Shown here piece by piece: positions 55,819-64,000 of a stretch of 64,000 nucleotides of DNA (its first letter is position 1; each line of letters begins with the position of its first letter). The notes under the pieces are model-generated. The model ran no database searches. It was given only the letters and a program-made list of their open reading frames with translations, and was not told the DNA's origin. The stretch spans positions 992,001 to 1,056,000 of the forward strand of contig NZ_VOUX01000033.1 in the NCBI RefSeq assembly GCF_008011855.1. Direction: 5' to 3'. This stretch comes from Serratia bockelmannii (GTDB lineage Bacteria; Pseudomonadota; Gammaproteobacteria; Enterobacterales; Enterobacteriaceae). The position numbers were made by a program, and so were the translations under genes.

Positions 55819-55878
55819 GAATGTGGACTCCTTGCAACAGAATCTAATTACGTGGTGGTTGTGCCCTTCCCAAAGGAC

Positions 55879-55894
55879 ATGTAATATATTACAT
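55879..55894. promoter_or_regulatory. Perfect 16-bp palindrome abutting the rpiR start (probable RpiR operator)
   Basis: ATGTAATATATTACAT is its own complement and ends one base before the ATG at 55895. It lies in the 76-bp divergent gap between the PanE-like and RpiR genes, an ideal site for autoregulation and control of both transcripts. Confidence 0.75.
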
Positions 55895-56779
55895 ATGAAT
55901 AAAGAAAATGGTAATAGAATTTCAGAAGGTGAGCAGCGGTTACAGCAATGGCTTGGCAGCATTCACGCCCGAAGCGGCGACCTCGCTGCAAGTGAGGCTA
56001 AAGTTGTCGATCTCCTGCTTGTCGATCCTTTATTTGTCGGTACAAGCACGGCAGCACAGGTTGCCACCCGTGCTGGTGTATCACCGCCGACAGTAATACG
56101 CGCTGCACGAGCGATCGGGTTCACCGGGTTCACTGAACTTAAGATAGAGATTGCCCGGGCTCGTGGCACTGCCCAATTCTTTGCCCCGCCTGAAGTTCTT
56201 ACAGCGGATGCGACGCTGGCATCAGTGCTGGAAACATCAATTCGTGCTGGTGTAGACGCACTGACTGCGCTCAGCGGTGCTATCGAAATCTCCGCACTTG
56301 ATGAGGCGGTCGATTTAATCCAGAGCGCACGCCAGGTATTTGCATTTGGTGCTGGTCCCTCTGCGACGGTTGCCGCTGATGCGGTCTTTCGTTTGCGGAC
56401 GGCGGGTGTGATAACCGTCAGTATCCAGGATTATTTATCAGCGATGATTGCTGCTCGTCTACTCGGTCCAGGCGATGTCATCATCGTCGTCAGTTCAACA
56501 GGGCGCACATCATCCACACTCTCCATCGCTGATGCAGCATCCTCGGCAGGAGCATCGCTTATTGCAATAACTAACCAGTACGATACCCCACTGGCGACAC
56601 TCGCCAACGTTTCGCTCGTTGTTGGCGGAATGCCACTCCCGGCACAGATGGCCGCTGCCGGGAGTCGACTGGCCCAGCTCGTCGTTATTGATACGCTGGT
56701 CGCTGCTCTCACTCTGCGGGATAAAGAACAAAGTCGCCGGGCTGAACGGGCGGGTATTGATTTGCCCGATATGTCCTGA
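55895..56779 (+). CDS. MurR/RpiR-family transcriptional regulator
   Basis: 294 residues. The N-terminal HTH_6 domain includes AASEAKVVDLLLVDPLFVGT and AAQVATRAGVSPPTVIRAAR. The C-terminal SIS sugar/organic-acid-binding domain (about 120-280) has VFAFGAGPSATVAADA and the DVIIVVSSTGRTSST phosphate-loop. The ATG directly follows the 16-bp palindrome and no good ribosome site precedes it, so translation may be weak or the mRNA nearly leaderless. The frame is open much further upstream, but only across the divergent gene. It overlaps the EamA transporter start by 1 bp. Confidence 0.9.
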   Translation: MNKENGNRISEGEQRLQQWLGSIHARSGDLAASEAKVVDLLLVDPLFVGTSTAAQVATRAGVSPPTVIRAARAIGFTGFTELKIEIARARGTAQFFAPPEVLTADATLASVLETSIRAGVDALTALSGAIEISALDEAVDLIQSARQVFAFGAGPSATVAADAVFRLRTAGVITVSIQDYLSAMIAARLLGPGDVIIVVSSTGRTSSTLSIADAASSAGASLIAITNQYDTPLATLANVSLVVGGMPLPAQMAAAGSRLAQLVVIDTLVAALTLRDKEQSRRAERAGIDLPDMS

Positions 56780-57636
56780 TGCAGTTCAGCACGGTAGCAA
56801 TGATTCTTACTGCTGCGGTAGCTCATGCAGTATGGAATATAGCCTCAAAATACAAGAGGGAAGACACTCTTGTGTTCGTCTGGGCGTACAGCTGTGCCTC
56901 ATCATTGCTGTGGGTCCCGTTCAGCCTCATTCTGATAGTTGAGGGACAACAGGAACTCGACTGGAGACTCGCTGTCGGCGCAGTTATCTCGTCTGCACTT
57001 CATATCGCTTATTCTCTAATCTTGCAGGCTGGCTACGAGCGCGCCGAACTGGGTGTTGTTTATCCGATTGCCCGAGGAAGTGGACCAGTTCTGACGATAC
57101 TGTTTGCAACCCTTCTCATGGGAGAACGGATTTCACCAGGCGCTTTACTCGGCGCTTTTATCGTTATCGCTGGTATTTTCGTTGTCACCGGCAATCCGTT
57201 CAGGAGCGGAAGCCGACCACTACAGGGAATGCTTTGGGGGGCAGCGACAGGCACCGCCATCGCTGGCTATACACTCTGGGACGGTTATTCGGTAATCTCT
57301 CTGCACCTGGATCCAGTGCGCTACTACGCCAGCACACTCCTGCTACAGAGTCTGATTCTTACCCCTGGTGCGATGCGGCGACGAAATCGCATTCCAACTG
57401 CTGTACGTGTGGATATCATCCCAATCCTTATCATTGCTGTATGCTCTCCCCTTGCCTATATCCTTGTACTGACAGCCATGCAGAGCATGCCACTGGCACT
57501 CGTCGCTCCTCTCAGGGAAACATCCATTATTGTCGGCTCCCTTCTTTCGTACTGGCTTTTTCGTGAAAATCATCTGGCACGCCGGATTGCCGGTGCAGTG
57601 GTGGTGCTGACCGGCATCGCAATAATTAGCCTTTGA
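56779..57636 (+). CDS. EamA/DMT-superfamily transporter
   Basis: 285 residues with ten hydrophobic segments in two EamA repeats (about 5-135 and 150-285). Features include AVAHAVWNIASKYKRED, LGVVYPIARGSGPVLTILFA and the repeat-2 PLALVAPLRETSIIVGSLLS. It starts inside the rpiR stop (TGATG) and is translated from the same mRNA, so the RpiR ligand or its product is the likely cargo. No terminator with a T tract was found in the following 235 bp. Confidence 0.9.
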   Translation: MQFSTVAMILTAAVAHAVWNIASKYKREDTLVFVWAYSCASSLLWVPFSLILIVEGQQELDWRLAVGAVISSALHIAYSLILQAGYERAELGVVYPIARGSGPVLTILFATLLMGERISPGALLGAFIVIAGIFVVTGNPFRSGSRPLQGMLWGAATGTAIAGYTLWDGYSVISLHLDPVRYYASTLLLQSLILTPGAMRRRNRIPTAVRVDIIPILIIAVCSPLAYILVLTAMQSMPLALVAPLRETSIIVGSLLSYWLFRENHLARRIAGAVVVLTGIAIISL

Positions 57637-57871
57637 TCGCTTCGTTGGATGCCAATCGTCGTCTTATTGTCAGCGTGGATCGTTCGTCGAAATTCAGTTT
57701 TCATCACCAGCTTGATCGCAAAGCTATGCCACATAGCACTATTGGCTTTATAATCATTAACGGTAAAAGTGGTATTGAATAGTTATACGCCGATGCAGCA
57801 CATTCAACATGTAGCCTGATTCTGATGACCACTTTCGTTAGAAATGGCTTACTCCATACCGAGAGTTCGTG

Positions 57872-60646
57872 ATGCTCAAAACAGAAGATCTCAACACCAT
57901 GATATCAATTGATGAGATTCACTTTGCTGACTGGCAAATCTGGCCACAGCTAAGGATTCTGTTACATCGGGGTAAGCCAGTAAGAATTTCTGCCAGAGCT
58001 TTTGATGTTCTGGTTGTTCTGGTGAGTGCTGGAGGTAAAGCGGTAAGTAAAGAATCTTTACTTACTCAAGTGTGGGGAAATGAAATCGTCGAAGAAAATA
58101 ATCTTCAGGCACAAATTTCTGCTATACGCCGCATACTGGGACATGACCGCCATCTACTGATTACTGAATTTGGTTGTGGTTATCGCTTTAATATCAACAA
58201 ATTGCCAACTAAACCGCTCTCTAAATCAGAAATACCTGAGCCCGCTGTTACCCCTTTTCTCGCATCGATTCTGGGGCGTGATAAAGCTGTGCAGGAATTA
58301 TGCACCTTATTGGATCAATACCGTCTGGTGACGGTTACAGGCTCAGGGGGCGTGGGTAAGACTCGTTTGGCATGGGAAGTCGTCAGCCTTACACACTCGC
58401 ATTTTCCTGATGGAATATGTGTGGCTGAACTGGCGCATATCACCGAAGCATCCAGCTTGCTATCTGTTATTTCACAAGCGCTCCATCTTCCATTAGCTGC
58501 CATTCATAATGATGCCGATTTACGGCAACAGCTTGCACGGCGTCGATGTTTACTGCTGATTGATAACTGTGAACATGTAATTAGTGAACTGGAACCAGTG
58601 ATTACGTTGCTCCTGCGCCTGGCTCCCCATATAAAACTGTTGTTGACCAGCCAGGTAGCGTTACAGGTTGCCGGCGAGCAACAATATCTACTACCGCCAT
58701 TACAAGTTCCTGAGAGCGAAGAGGCTGATACCCACGAGTTACTGACTTTTGACAGTGTCCGCCTCTTTATCGAACGTGGGCAGGCCAACCGACATAATTT
58801 CCATCCATCAGCCAGCGAACTGTCGTTGATTGGCGAGTTATGCCGTCATCTTGACGGTCTGCCGTTGGCGATTGAACTTGCGGCCTCCCGTCTGCCAGTC
58901 ATGAGTGTCAAAGAGATCTATAGCCGACTGGAAGACCGTTTCCAGCTATTGAGCAATACGCACAGCTCTCTGGTGCCCAGACATCAGAAAATACTGACCA
59001 CGCTGGAGTGGACTTATCAGTTACTCAACACTCGTGAACAAAGATTATTTTGCTCTCTGGGGATCTATACCGATATGTTCAGTGTGAAATCAGTAAGTGA
59101 CCTTCTGCTGATTAAAGACAAGCATCGCTGGCAGGTTGTTGACGATCTGCAAAGATTGCTGTCTTTATCCCTGATTCAGGTCAGTACTCAGGTACCAGAG
59201 ACCCGTTTCCGCCTGCTGGAAACCATGCGCCAGTTCGCATGCGATAAACTCAGGCAACAGGGTGAATATACTGTTCTTGAAGCCCGTTTTACCGGTTATT
59301 ATAAAGTTCTGGTAGAAGAGGCCCAAGGTGATTGGTTTATGCTGCCAACGGGACAGTGGCGTGAACGTTATAGCCATATGCTTAATGATTTGCGGAGCAT
59401 ATTACAGCAAACGTTGGCTGAAGGGGCCGCTCCCTCTAAGGGGCTTGAGATCTTACAAGCGATGACCCCTTTTTGGATTGAATATTCACTCTACGATGAA
59501 TGTCAGCGCCATATCTATCCTTTGCTTTATGAAAATACTTCTCGGGTAGTATTAACGCTACGCCAGAGAATGAATCTCAGCGCTGTAGCAGGTAAGGCGT
59601 CAACCTGGGCAAAAGGCCCTACGCCTGAAACACATTCAGCCTGGAAAACCGCGCTTGCACTTGCAGAAAAGCTCGACGACAAAGAAATACGTTTACAGGC
59701 TCATTACGGATTATGGTTGTATTATCTGCGTACTGGCGAGTTGGATAAAGCGCTTGAGCATGCGCAATCTATGTGCGAGCTGGCACGGTCCATTAGTGAC
59801 GAGGAGGCGATGGCAACCGGGCTGCGTATTCTCGGTGTATCCCTGCATTTTTTGGGGCGTCATTATGTCGGGCGTGATTATCTCCAGCAATCTCTTGACT
59901 GGTATGAACATGGCGAATTAAGTCACTCTTTCCGTTTTGGTCTTGATCAAGAGAGCGCCGGTCAGGCCTTTCTGTCTCGTTTACTCTGGTTACAGGGTGA
60001 GTATAAGGCCGCGAAACAGATGGCATGGCGCGGTGTTAAAAAAGCCGCTCGTTTGCAGCATGTCTGTTCTCTTTGCTGTGCACTGGCTGAAGGCGCTTGT
60101 ATGACAGCAGCACTGGATCGTAATCCGCGTTGGGTTATAAAGGCCGCAAACTGGCTTATTCATCTGGCAAAAAGGCATGATTTATATTTCTGGAAGACAT
60201 ACGGCGAGCTGTTTCTTGTTTGGGCCAAACAGTTCAGTCATACCGATGTTAGTCAAACCACACTGTTTAGCTCGTTGCGGGCGATGGGATTAGATTGGCA
60301 ATATTCCCCCTTGTTGTCAGAAATTGATACCGGGTTATCGCTGAGAGCCACCCGCCAGGATCATGAAAACTGGTGCACGCCTGAGCTGATGCGTCTTTCT
60401 GCCACTCAATTACCTCCTCAGAAGCAACGCCTGCTGTTGGAGAAGGCCCTGGACAAAGCGCGTCAGCAACAGGCTCATGGCTGGGCCCTCCGTATTGCTT
60501 ATTCATTGGCGACATTGCAGGCTGAAGCCGGGGAAAAATGGGCTGCTAAACAATTGATACAGGACGCTTTACATGATGTTGATGACTCAGACAATGCGAC
60601 GGATGTAAGAAGTGCTATTGCGCTATGTGCCCGAATAGGGGCCTGA
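57872..60646 (+). CDS. Winged-helix/STAND ATPase transcriptional regulator
   Basis: 924 residues from the ATG at 57872 (a GTG directly before it is an alternative). Residues about 15-110 form an OmpR/ToxR-type winged helix (VRISARAFDVLVVLVSAGGK, then SAIRRILGHDRHLLITEFGC) without a receiver domain. Next comes a STAND/AAA-type NTPase with Walker A GSGGVGKT (about 157-164), Walker B RRCLLLIDNCEHV and HLDGLPLAIELAASRLP. The C-terminal 450 residues are helical and TPR-like. Such AfsR/MalT-like proteins sense a ligand, oligomerise and activate neighbouring genes. The MFS relic and the SDR gene that follow are the probable targets. Confidence 0.88.
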   Translation: MLKTEDLNTMISIDEIHFADWQIWPQLRILLHRGKPVRISARAFDVLVVLVSAGGKAVSKESLLTQVWGNEIVEENNLQAQISAIRRILGHDRHLLITEFGCGYRFNINKLPTKPLSKSEIPEPAVTPFLASILGRDKAVQELCTLLDQYRLVTVTGSGGVGKTRLAWEVVSLTHSHFPDGICVAELAHITEASSLLSVISQALHLPLAAIHNDADLRQQLARRRCLLLIDNCEHVISELEPVITLLLRLAPHIKLLLTSQVALQVAGEQQYLLPPLQVPESEEADTHELLTFDSVRLFIERGQANRHNFHPSASELSLIGELCRHLDGLPLAIELAASRLPVMSVKEIYSRLEDRFQLLSNTHSSLVPRHQKILTTLEWTYQLLNTREQRLFCSLGIYTDMFSVKSVSDLLLIKDKHRWQVVDDLQRLLSLSLIQVSTQVPETRFRLLETMRQFACDKLRQQGEYTVLEARFTGYYKVLVEEAQGDWFMLPTGQWRERYSHMLNDLRSILQQTLAEGAAPSKGLEILQAMTPFWIEYSLYDECQRHIYPLLYENTSRVVLTLRQRMNLSAVAGKASTWAKGPTPETHSAWKTALALAEKLDDKEIRLQAHYGLWLYYLRTGELDKALEHAQSMCELARSISDEEAMATGLRILGVSLHFLGRHYVGRDYLQQSLDWYEHGELSHSFRFGLDQESAGQAFLSRLLWLQGEYKAAKQMAWRGVKKAARLQHVCSLCCALAEGACMTAALDRNPRWVIKAANWLIHLAKRHDLYFWKTYGELFLVWAKQFSHTDVSQTTLFSSLRAMGLDWQYSPLLSEIDTGLSLRATRQDHENWCTPELMRLSATQLPPQKQRLLLEKALDKARQQQAHGWALRIAYSLATLQAEAGEKWAAKQLIQDALHDVDDSDNATDVRSAIALCARIGA

Positions 60647-61810
60647 ATATTTACGTTTTACGGCTATCAACATCCCCATGATCACGAGTCCGCCCCCTGC
60701 TGAAGAAATCAGCGCCCAGCTATGAGTTGTCTCCCATAACCAGGTGGCAGTCAGTGAGCCACATGCTCCGCCAATAAACATAACGCACATAAATAATGTA
60801 TTAAGACGGTTTCTGGCATCCGGACGCAAAGAATAAATCGTGTGCTGATTAGCTATCAGTACACATTGCTCACCCGCATCCAGTAGTAGAATGCCCACCA
60901 CCATACCCACAATACTGTTCCATCTCCAAAAAACAGTCCAGGCTAGCAGCATGAGTATCACACCAAAAACAACCATTCGGAATGGTCCCTAACGATCGCT
61001 GAAACTTCCCGCCAGAGGCGCACACAGAATACCGATTAACCCCAAAGCAGCTAGGGCGCCGGTTATCCCTGCACCGTAATCGTAGCGATGAGCTAACCAG
61101 AAAGGGAGCACGGTCCACAGCACGCTGAAGGAGGCAAACAGCATTGCTTGTGTAAGAGTTGCACCACGCACCTGCGGCTCGTTTTTCCACAGCAGTCCTA
61201 ATGAACGTAATACCGCCAGATAGTTAAACTTTGGCGTTGACAACGACTGAGTAGGCAAAATGCGTAAGATGAAAAATATAGCCAGCAATGTCATGATCGC
61301 GCCGGATAAAAAGACGCCACGCCAGCCGAAATACTGACCAATAAGGCCTCCGATAGCCCGGCCAGCAAGGATACCTGCCAGGACACCGCTCATCACCGTA
61401 CCAACGGTTTTACCTCGTGCAGAAGTTCTTGAGAGCGAGGCGGCAAGCGGCACTATCTGTTGAGCTACTGTTGCAGCCATCCCGGTAAGGAAGGAGAAGA
61501 ACACCAACACTGTCGCCGTTGGGGATAACATCATGCCGATCATTGCCAGGAAAAGCACCTGCGCTTGACGCAGGATAAGCCACTGACGTTCAATATAATC
61601 GCCAAGGGGGATCAGAAAGAATAAGCCCACCGCATAGCCTACCTGGGTGACCATGGGGATCAAAGAAACAGCTCCCCATTCATTGGGAAAGGATCCGGCA
61701 ATTAAATTCAGGACAGATTGATTAAAATAAATATTAGCCACAACAATACAACAAATAATCCCCAGCATAAGAATCCTGGTAGAAGAAAGCTCGTGATTGT
61801 CCGAACGCAT
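60623..61810 (-). pseudogene. MFS transporter interrupted by one in-frame amber codon
   Basis: One continuous frame of 395 codons broken by a TAG at 60989-60991 (codon 274). The first part, MRSDNHELSSTRILMLGIIC through PLGDYIERQWLIL and GTVMSGVLAGILAGRAIGGL, has the typical MFS motifs of the drug-efflux (YgaY/YdeE-like) group. The remainder, after the stop, reads GPFRMVVFGVILMLLAWTVF and continues through the last four hydrophobic segments. Without suppression the product lacks the last third. It converges on and overlaps the regulator gene end by 24 bp. It may have been the export partner of the divergent SDR gene. Confidence 0.85.
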
Positions 61811-61982
61811 TGACCACTCCTGGCACTAAACTCAATATTGTCTGGAGTATAAGCAAAGGCGACACCCAACTCTTTGACCGCTTTTTTCAGACATCTGAAT
61901 TCTGATGCACAAGCTCCTGAAAAAGAGATTTGTTACTAATACTGCTCATGTTATTGACTGTGCTTAACTTGAGGAGCAACAA

Positions 61983-62789
61983 ATGGATTTAAAACTGACT
62001 GGAAAAGTGGCTCTGGTAACTGGAGCCCATACCGGAATTGGTTTCAGCATTTGTGAAGAATTGGCCGTGAATGGTGTGCATTTAGTCATGGTGGCCAGAC
62101 GAGAACCTGAGCTGATTCTTGCTGCGAAAAAAATTTCAGAGAAATACGGTGTTTCGGTGCTGCCTATTGCCGGGGATGTGACTGATCCCAAACTACCTTC
62201 TTTAGTGGTTGAACAAGCGGAAAAAGTTTTTCAGCGTATTGATTTACTGGTGAACAATGCCGGAAGAGCCCATGCGGGCACGCTGTTAACCACTTCGGAA
62301 GAAGACTGGCAGATAATGACTGAGACCAAATTCTCCGCCATGCGACGTTTTTGTAAGGTAATCATCCCCGGGATGCAGAGACGAAACTGGGGGCGTATTG
62401 TCAATATCTCATCCATTGGCGGTATCTACCCTAATCCGCAACTTACCGTCTCACACGCACTGAGCGCCGCTATCAACAACCTGACCCGTAGTTTAGCACT
62501 TAGCGTGGCTCCGGATGGCATTCTGGTCAATGCGATCGGAGTGGGTGCTGTCGCGACGGATAACTGGGCGCAGAACATGCTACCGAATGTTCGCAATCGT
62601 CGTCCTGAACTGGCTGACAGAACAGACGAAGAGGTAATGGCATTACTGGGTAAAGAGAAAACGCCTGTGGGCCGCTTTGGACTTCCTGAAGATATTGCTG
62701 CAATTGCTACGTTCCTACTTTCTGGGAGGAATCAGTTTGTTACTGGACAGACAATTGAAGCATCAGGCGGAGCAGACAGATTTATGTAA
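61983..62789 (+). CDS. Short-chain dehydrogenase/reductase with altered catalytic residues
   Basis: 268 residues. Cofactor motif LVTGAHTGIG (about 11-20), DLLVNNAGRAHAG with the NNAG motif (91-94) and the conserved serine in RIVNISSIGG (143-144). Where the active-site YxxxK should be, PQLTVSHALSAAINNLTRSL has Ser157 and Ser161, so both catalytic Tyr and Lys are absent. It retains the VGRFGLPEDIAAIATFLLSG and TGQTIEASGG ends of a normal SDR, so the protein is complete but may be non-catalytic or use different chemistry. GAGGAG is 6-11 nt before the ATG. Confidence 0.88.
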   Translation: MDLKLTGKVALVTGAHTGIGFSICEELAVNGVHLVMVARREPELILAAKKISEKYGVSVLPIAGDVTDPKLPSLVVEQAEKVFQRIDLLVNNAGRAHAGTLLTTSEEDWQIMTETKFSAMRRFCKVIIPGMQRRNWGRIVNISSIGGIYPNPQLTVSHALSAAINNLTRSLALSVAPDGILVNAIGVGAVATDNWAQNMLPNVRNRRPELADRTDEEVMALLGKEKTPVGRFGLPEDIAAIATFLLSGRNQFVTGQTIEASGGADRFM

Positions 62790-62954
62790 TGTCTTCCATT
62801 CAACTTAAATAATGTTTGAGAATTGAATTAGTTTAACCTGATATTTGTTCTTCTTTTCAATCACTGCGAAATATGAGGCCGGATATGGGGGACTGAAACG
62901 CTAAGAAGCCCCCGTATCAATATAATCCAAATATTATAACGTAATAGATCCCGC

Positions 62955-62997
62955 ACCATGAAATTAATTTCACTGGAAAATTCATGGTATTTTTTTT
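62955..62997 (+). terminator. Intrinsic terminator downstream of the SDR gene
   Basis: An 8-bp inverted repeat ACCATGAA (62955-62962) and TTCATGGT (62981-62988), followed by ATTTTTTTT. It lies about 165 bp after the SDR stop, so some other short transcript could also end here. Confidence 0.55.
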
Positions 62998-63024
62998 AAA
63001 AAACAGAAATAGAGGAAAACCACT

Positions 63025-63943
63025 ATGTCAAAAAAACAAACACTATCAAATACAAACTATAGTTCGCCTGACTGGCTGACTATCCGTGAAGCAGTCGAAG
63101 TGATAAATAAAAAAGGACTGAAAATTAAAAAAAAGTGACATTTACAGGCATGCATTACATGGCAGCATTCATCTCTCTATTTACTTTCAGTCGCCAATTA
63201 CATTACGAAAAATACAGAGATCGAGCTACAAAGTAAGGCTCAGACCATGTGATATGTCATCAATAAATCGTTTATGCCTTCTTGACAAAAAAGCGTTTAT
63301 TGAAGGACATAATTTTATTGTTAGCACTACTGGCAAATATATCATTCCCACAGAGAGAGTGATTGACACTCTATTGATTGGATATGAATATGTTCTAGTG
63401 CAAAAATTACTTTCCCGATCTCTTAAAATACCATTACCTGTAACAGGAGCTATTGATTTTAATCATGGCATAACAGTTAGCTTACAAGGAGAACCATTTC
63501 AACTATTCGATAAAATGACATGGGAAGAAAGAATAACACAAAAAATTATGCAACTCCCTAAAAACATTTCACCATATGTACATAAAGAGATATTCTCAAA
63601 GAGGATAAATAATTACCTGGGGAAAGAGTATTTCCCGGCTCATATTTTACCTCGGGATGCCTGGTTTGTTATTCGACATGCTGAACTTGATAAAGTCATT
63701 GACATCATAACCAATAGCAGAGTGCCCTCATTATCTGCAACGCGAATATCAACACCACTATCTCGTTTTTTCTGGCTGGCCTGTAAAAACAATGAAGTCA
63801 TCCGTCCATTAATTAGTAAACCGTACAAACTACTATCTATTTTCGAACAATGGGCATCTGACGAAGGCATTACCGACAGGCTCAGTGGTGATACGTTAAA
63901 AACTGCACTCGTACGCGGTTCCCCCACATCAATGTCGGATTGA
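63025..63943 (+). pseudogene. Unrecognised HTH-like island protein split by a frameshift in an A8 run
   Basis: The frame opening at 63025 (GAGGA 9 nt upstream) gives MSKKQTLSNTNYSSPDWLTI, REAVEVINKKG, and stops after 37 codons at a run of eight A (about 63127-63134). Removing one A joins it to the frame SDIYRHALHGSIHLSIYFQS, which runs on through the 229-codon frame starting at 63254 to the stop at 63943. The DWLTIREAVE start and SDIYRHAL segment look like an AlpA/MerR-like DNA-binding start. The C-terminal 200 residues are unrecognised. The joint protein would have about 305 residues. It could be a decayed gene or one expressed by slippage at the A run. Confidence 0.7.
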
Positions 63944-64000
63944 CGCAAGTGAATTTTACCAAACCCAAATGTCCGTATTAAGGACTCTAAAATCAGTAAT

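Larger units (their letters stand above)
52593..64000 (+). mobile_element. Genomic island 2 (tandem, left part only)
   Basis: Starts at the second attachment repeat with its own integrase gene and continues past the window. Genes are unrelated to those of island 1 apart from the integrase region. A third copy of the 17-bp repeat would be expected at its far end, outside the window. Confidence 0.75.

Overview
The window looks like a chromosomal stretch of an enterobacterium, most likely Serratia (S. marcescens-like). The first 12.7 kb is GC-rich core sequence with a complete citrate-fermentation operon (citC-D-E-F-X-G-T, minus strand), a divergent CitB/DpiA response regulator, a stand-alone lacZ, a periplasmic glucose-1-phosphatase and a partial EntD-like phosphopantetheinyl transferase. 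The genus is inferred from gene content and composition, not from a database match. At 12827-12902 lies a tRNA-Asn gene whose 3' end is an integration site. Everything to its right is accessory DNA in two tandem genomic islands. Island 1 (about 12.9-52.6 kb) begins with a tyrosine integrase and ends at a second copy of the last 17 bp of the tRNA region (52593-52609). Island 2 starts there with a closely related integrase and a near-copy of the same leader, and runs off the window end. Island 1 is a mosaic. (a) 14.5-16.0 kb: an IS110-family element. (b) 16.0-35.1 kb: a run of redox and detoxification genes, each next to its own regulator (NimR/NimT pair, nitroreductase, YceI, flavin reductase, flavodoxin-fold oxidoreductase, aldo/keto reductase, amidohydrolase with DMT exporter and SMP-30 lactonase, NmrA reductase, alpha/beta hydrolase, aldehyde dehydrogenase with carboxymuconolactone decarboxylase and quinone reductase). 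Five regulators of the AraC, HxlR and LysR types are interleaved with them, plus one more LysR at 31.2 kb. (c) 35.6-39.7 kb: a low-GC group with an orphan PTS IIB domain, an RraA-like remnant and a four-gene operon (cupin, DJ-1/PfpI, HAD hydrolase, PgdA-type polysaccharide deacetylase), followed by a LysR gene beheaded by an IS3-family insertion. (d) 41.8-42.5 kb: a decayed IS256 transposase. (e) 42.5-52.1 kb: a two-armed catabolic cluster (M20 deacylase, DUF1028, RidA and flavin monooxygenase on one arm; NCS1 permease, GMC oxidoreductase and PuuC-like aldehyde dehydrogenase on the other) with a LysR regulator and a perfect 11-bp inverted repeat in the central divergent promoter region. Island 2 carries a PanE-like reductase and TauE-like permease facing an RpiR regulator and an EamA transporter, with a perfect 16-bp palindrome abutting the RpiR start codon. 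Next come a 925-residue winged-helix/STAND ATPase regulator, an MFS gene broken by one in-frame amber codon, and a short-chain dehydrogenase lacking the usual Tyr-x-x-x-Lys. The last gene is split by a frameshift at a run of eight A. The strongest candidates for undescribed biology are the 42.5-52.1 kb amine/heterocycle-type catabolic cluster and the 36.7-39.7 kb cupin/PfpI/HAD/deacetylase operon. I saw no CRISPR array, rRNA, toxin-antitoxin pair or restriction system.
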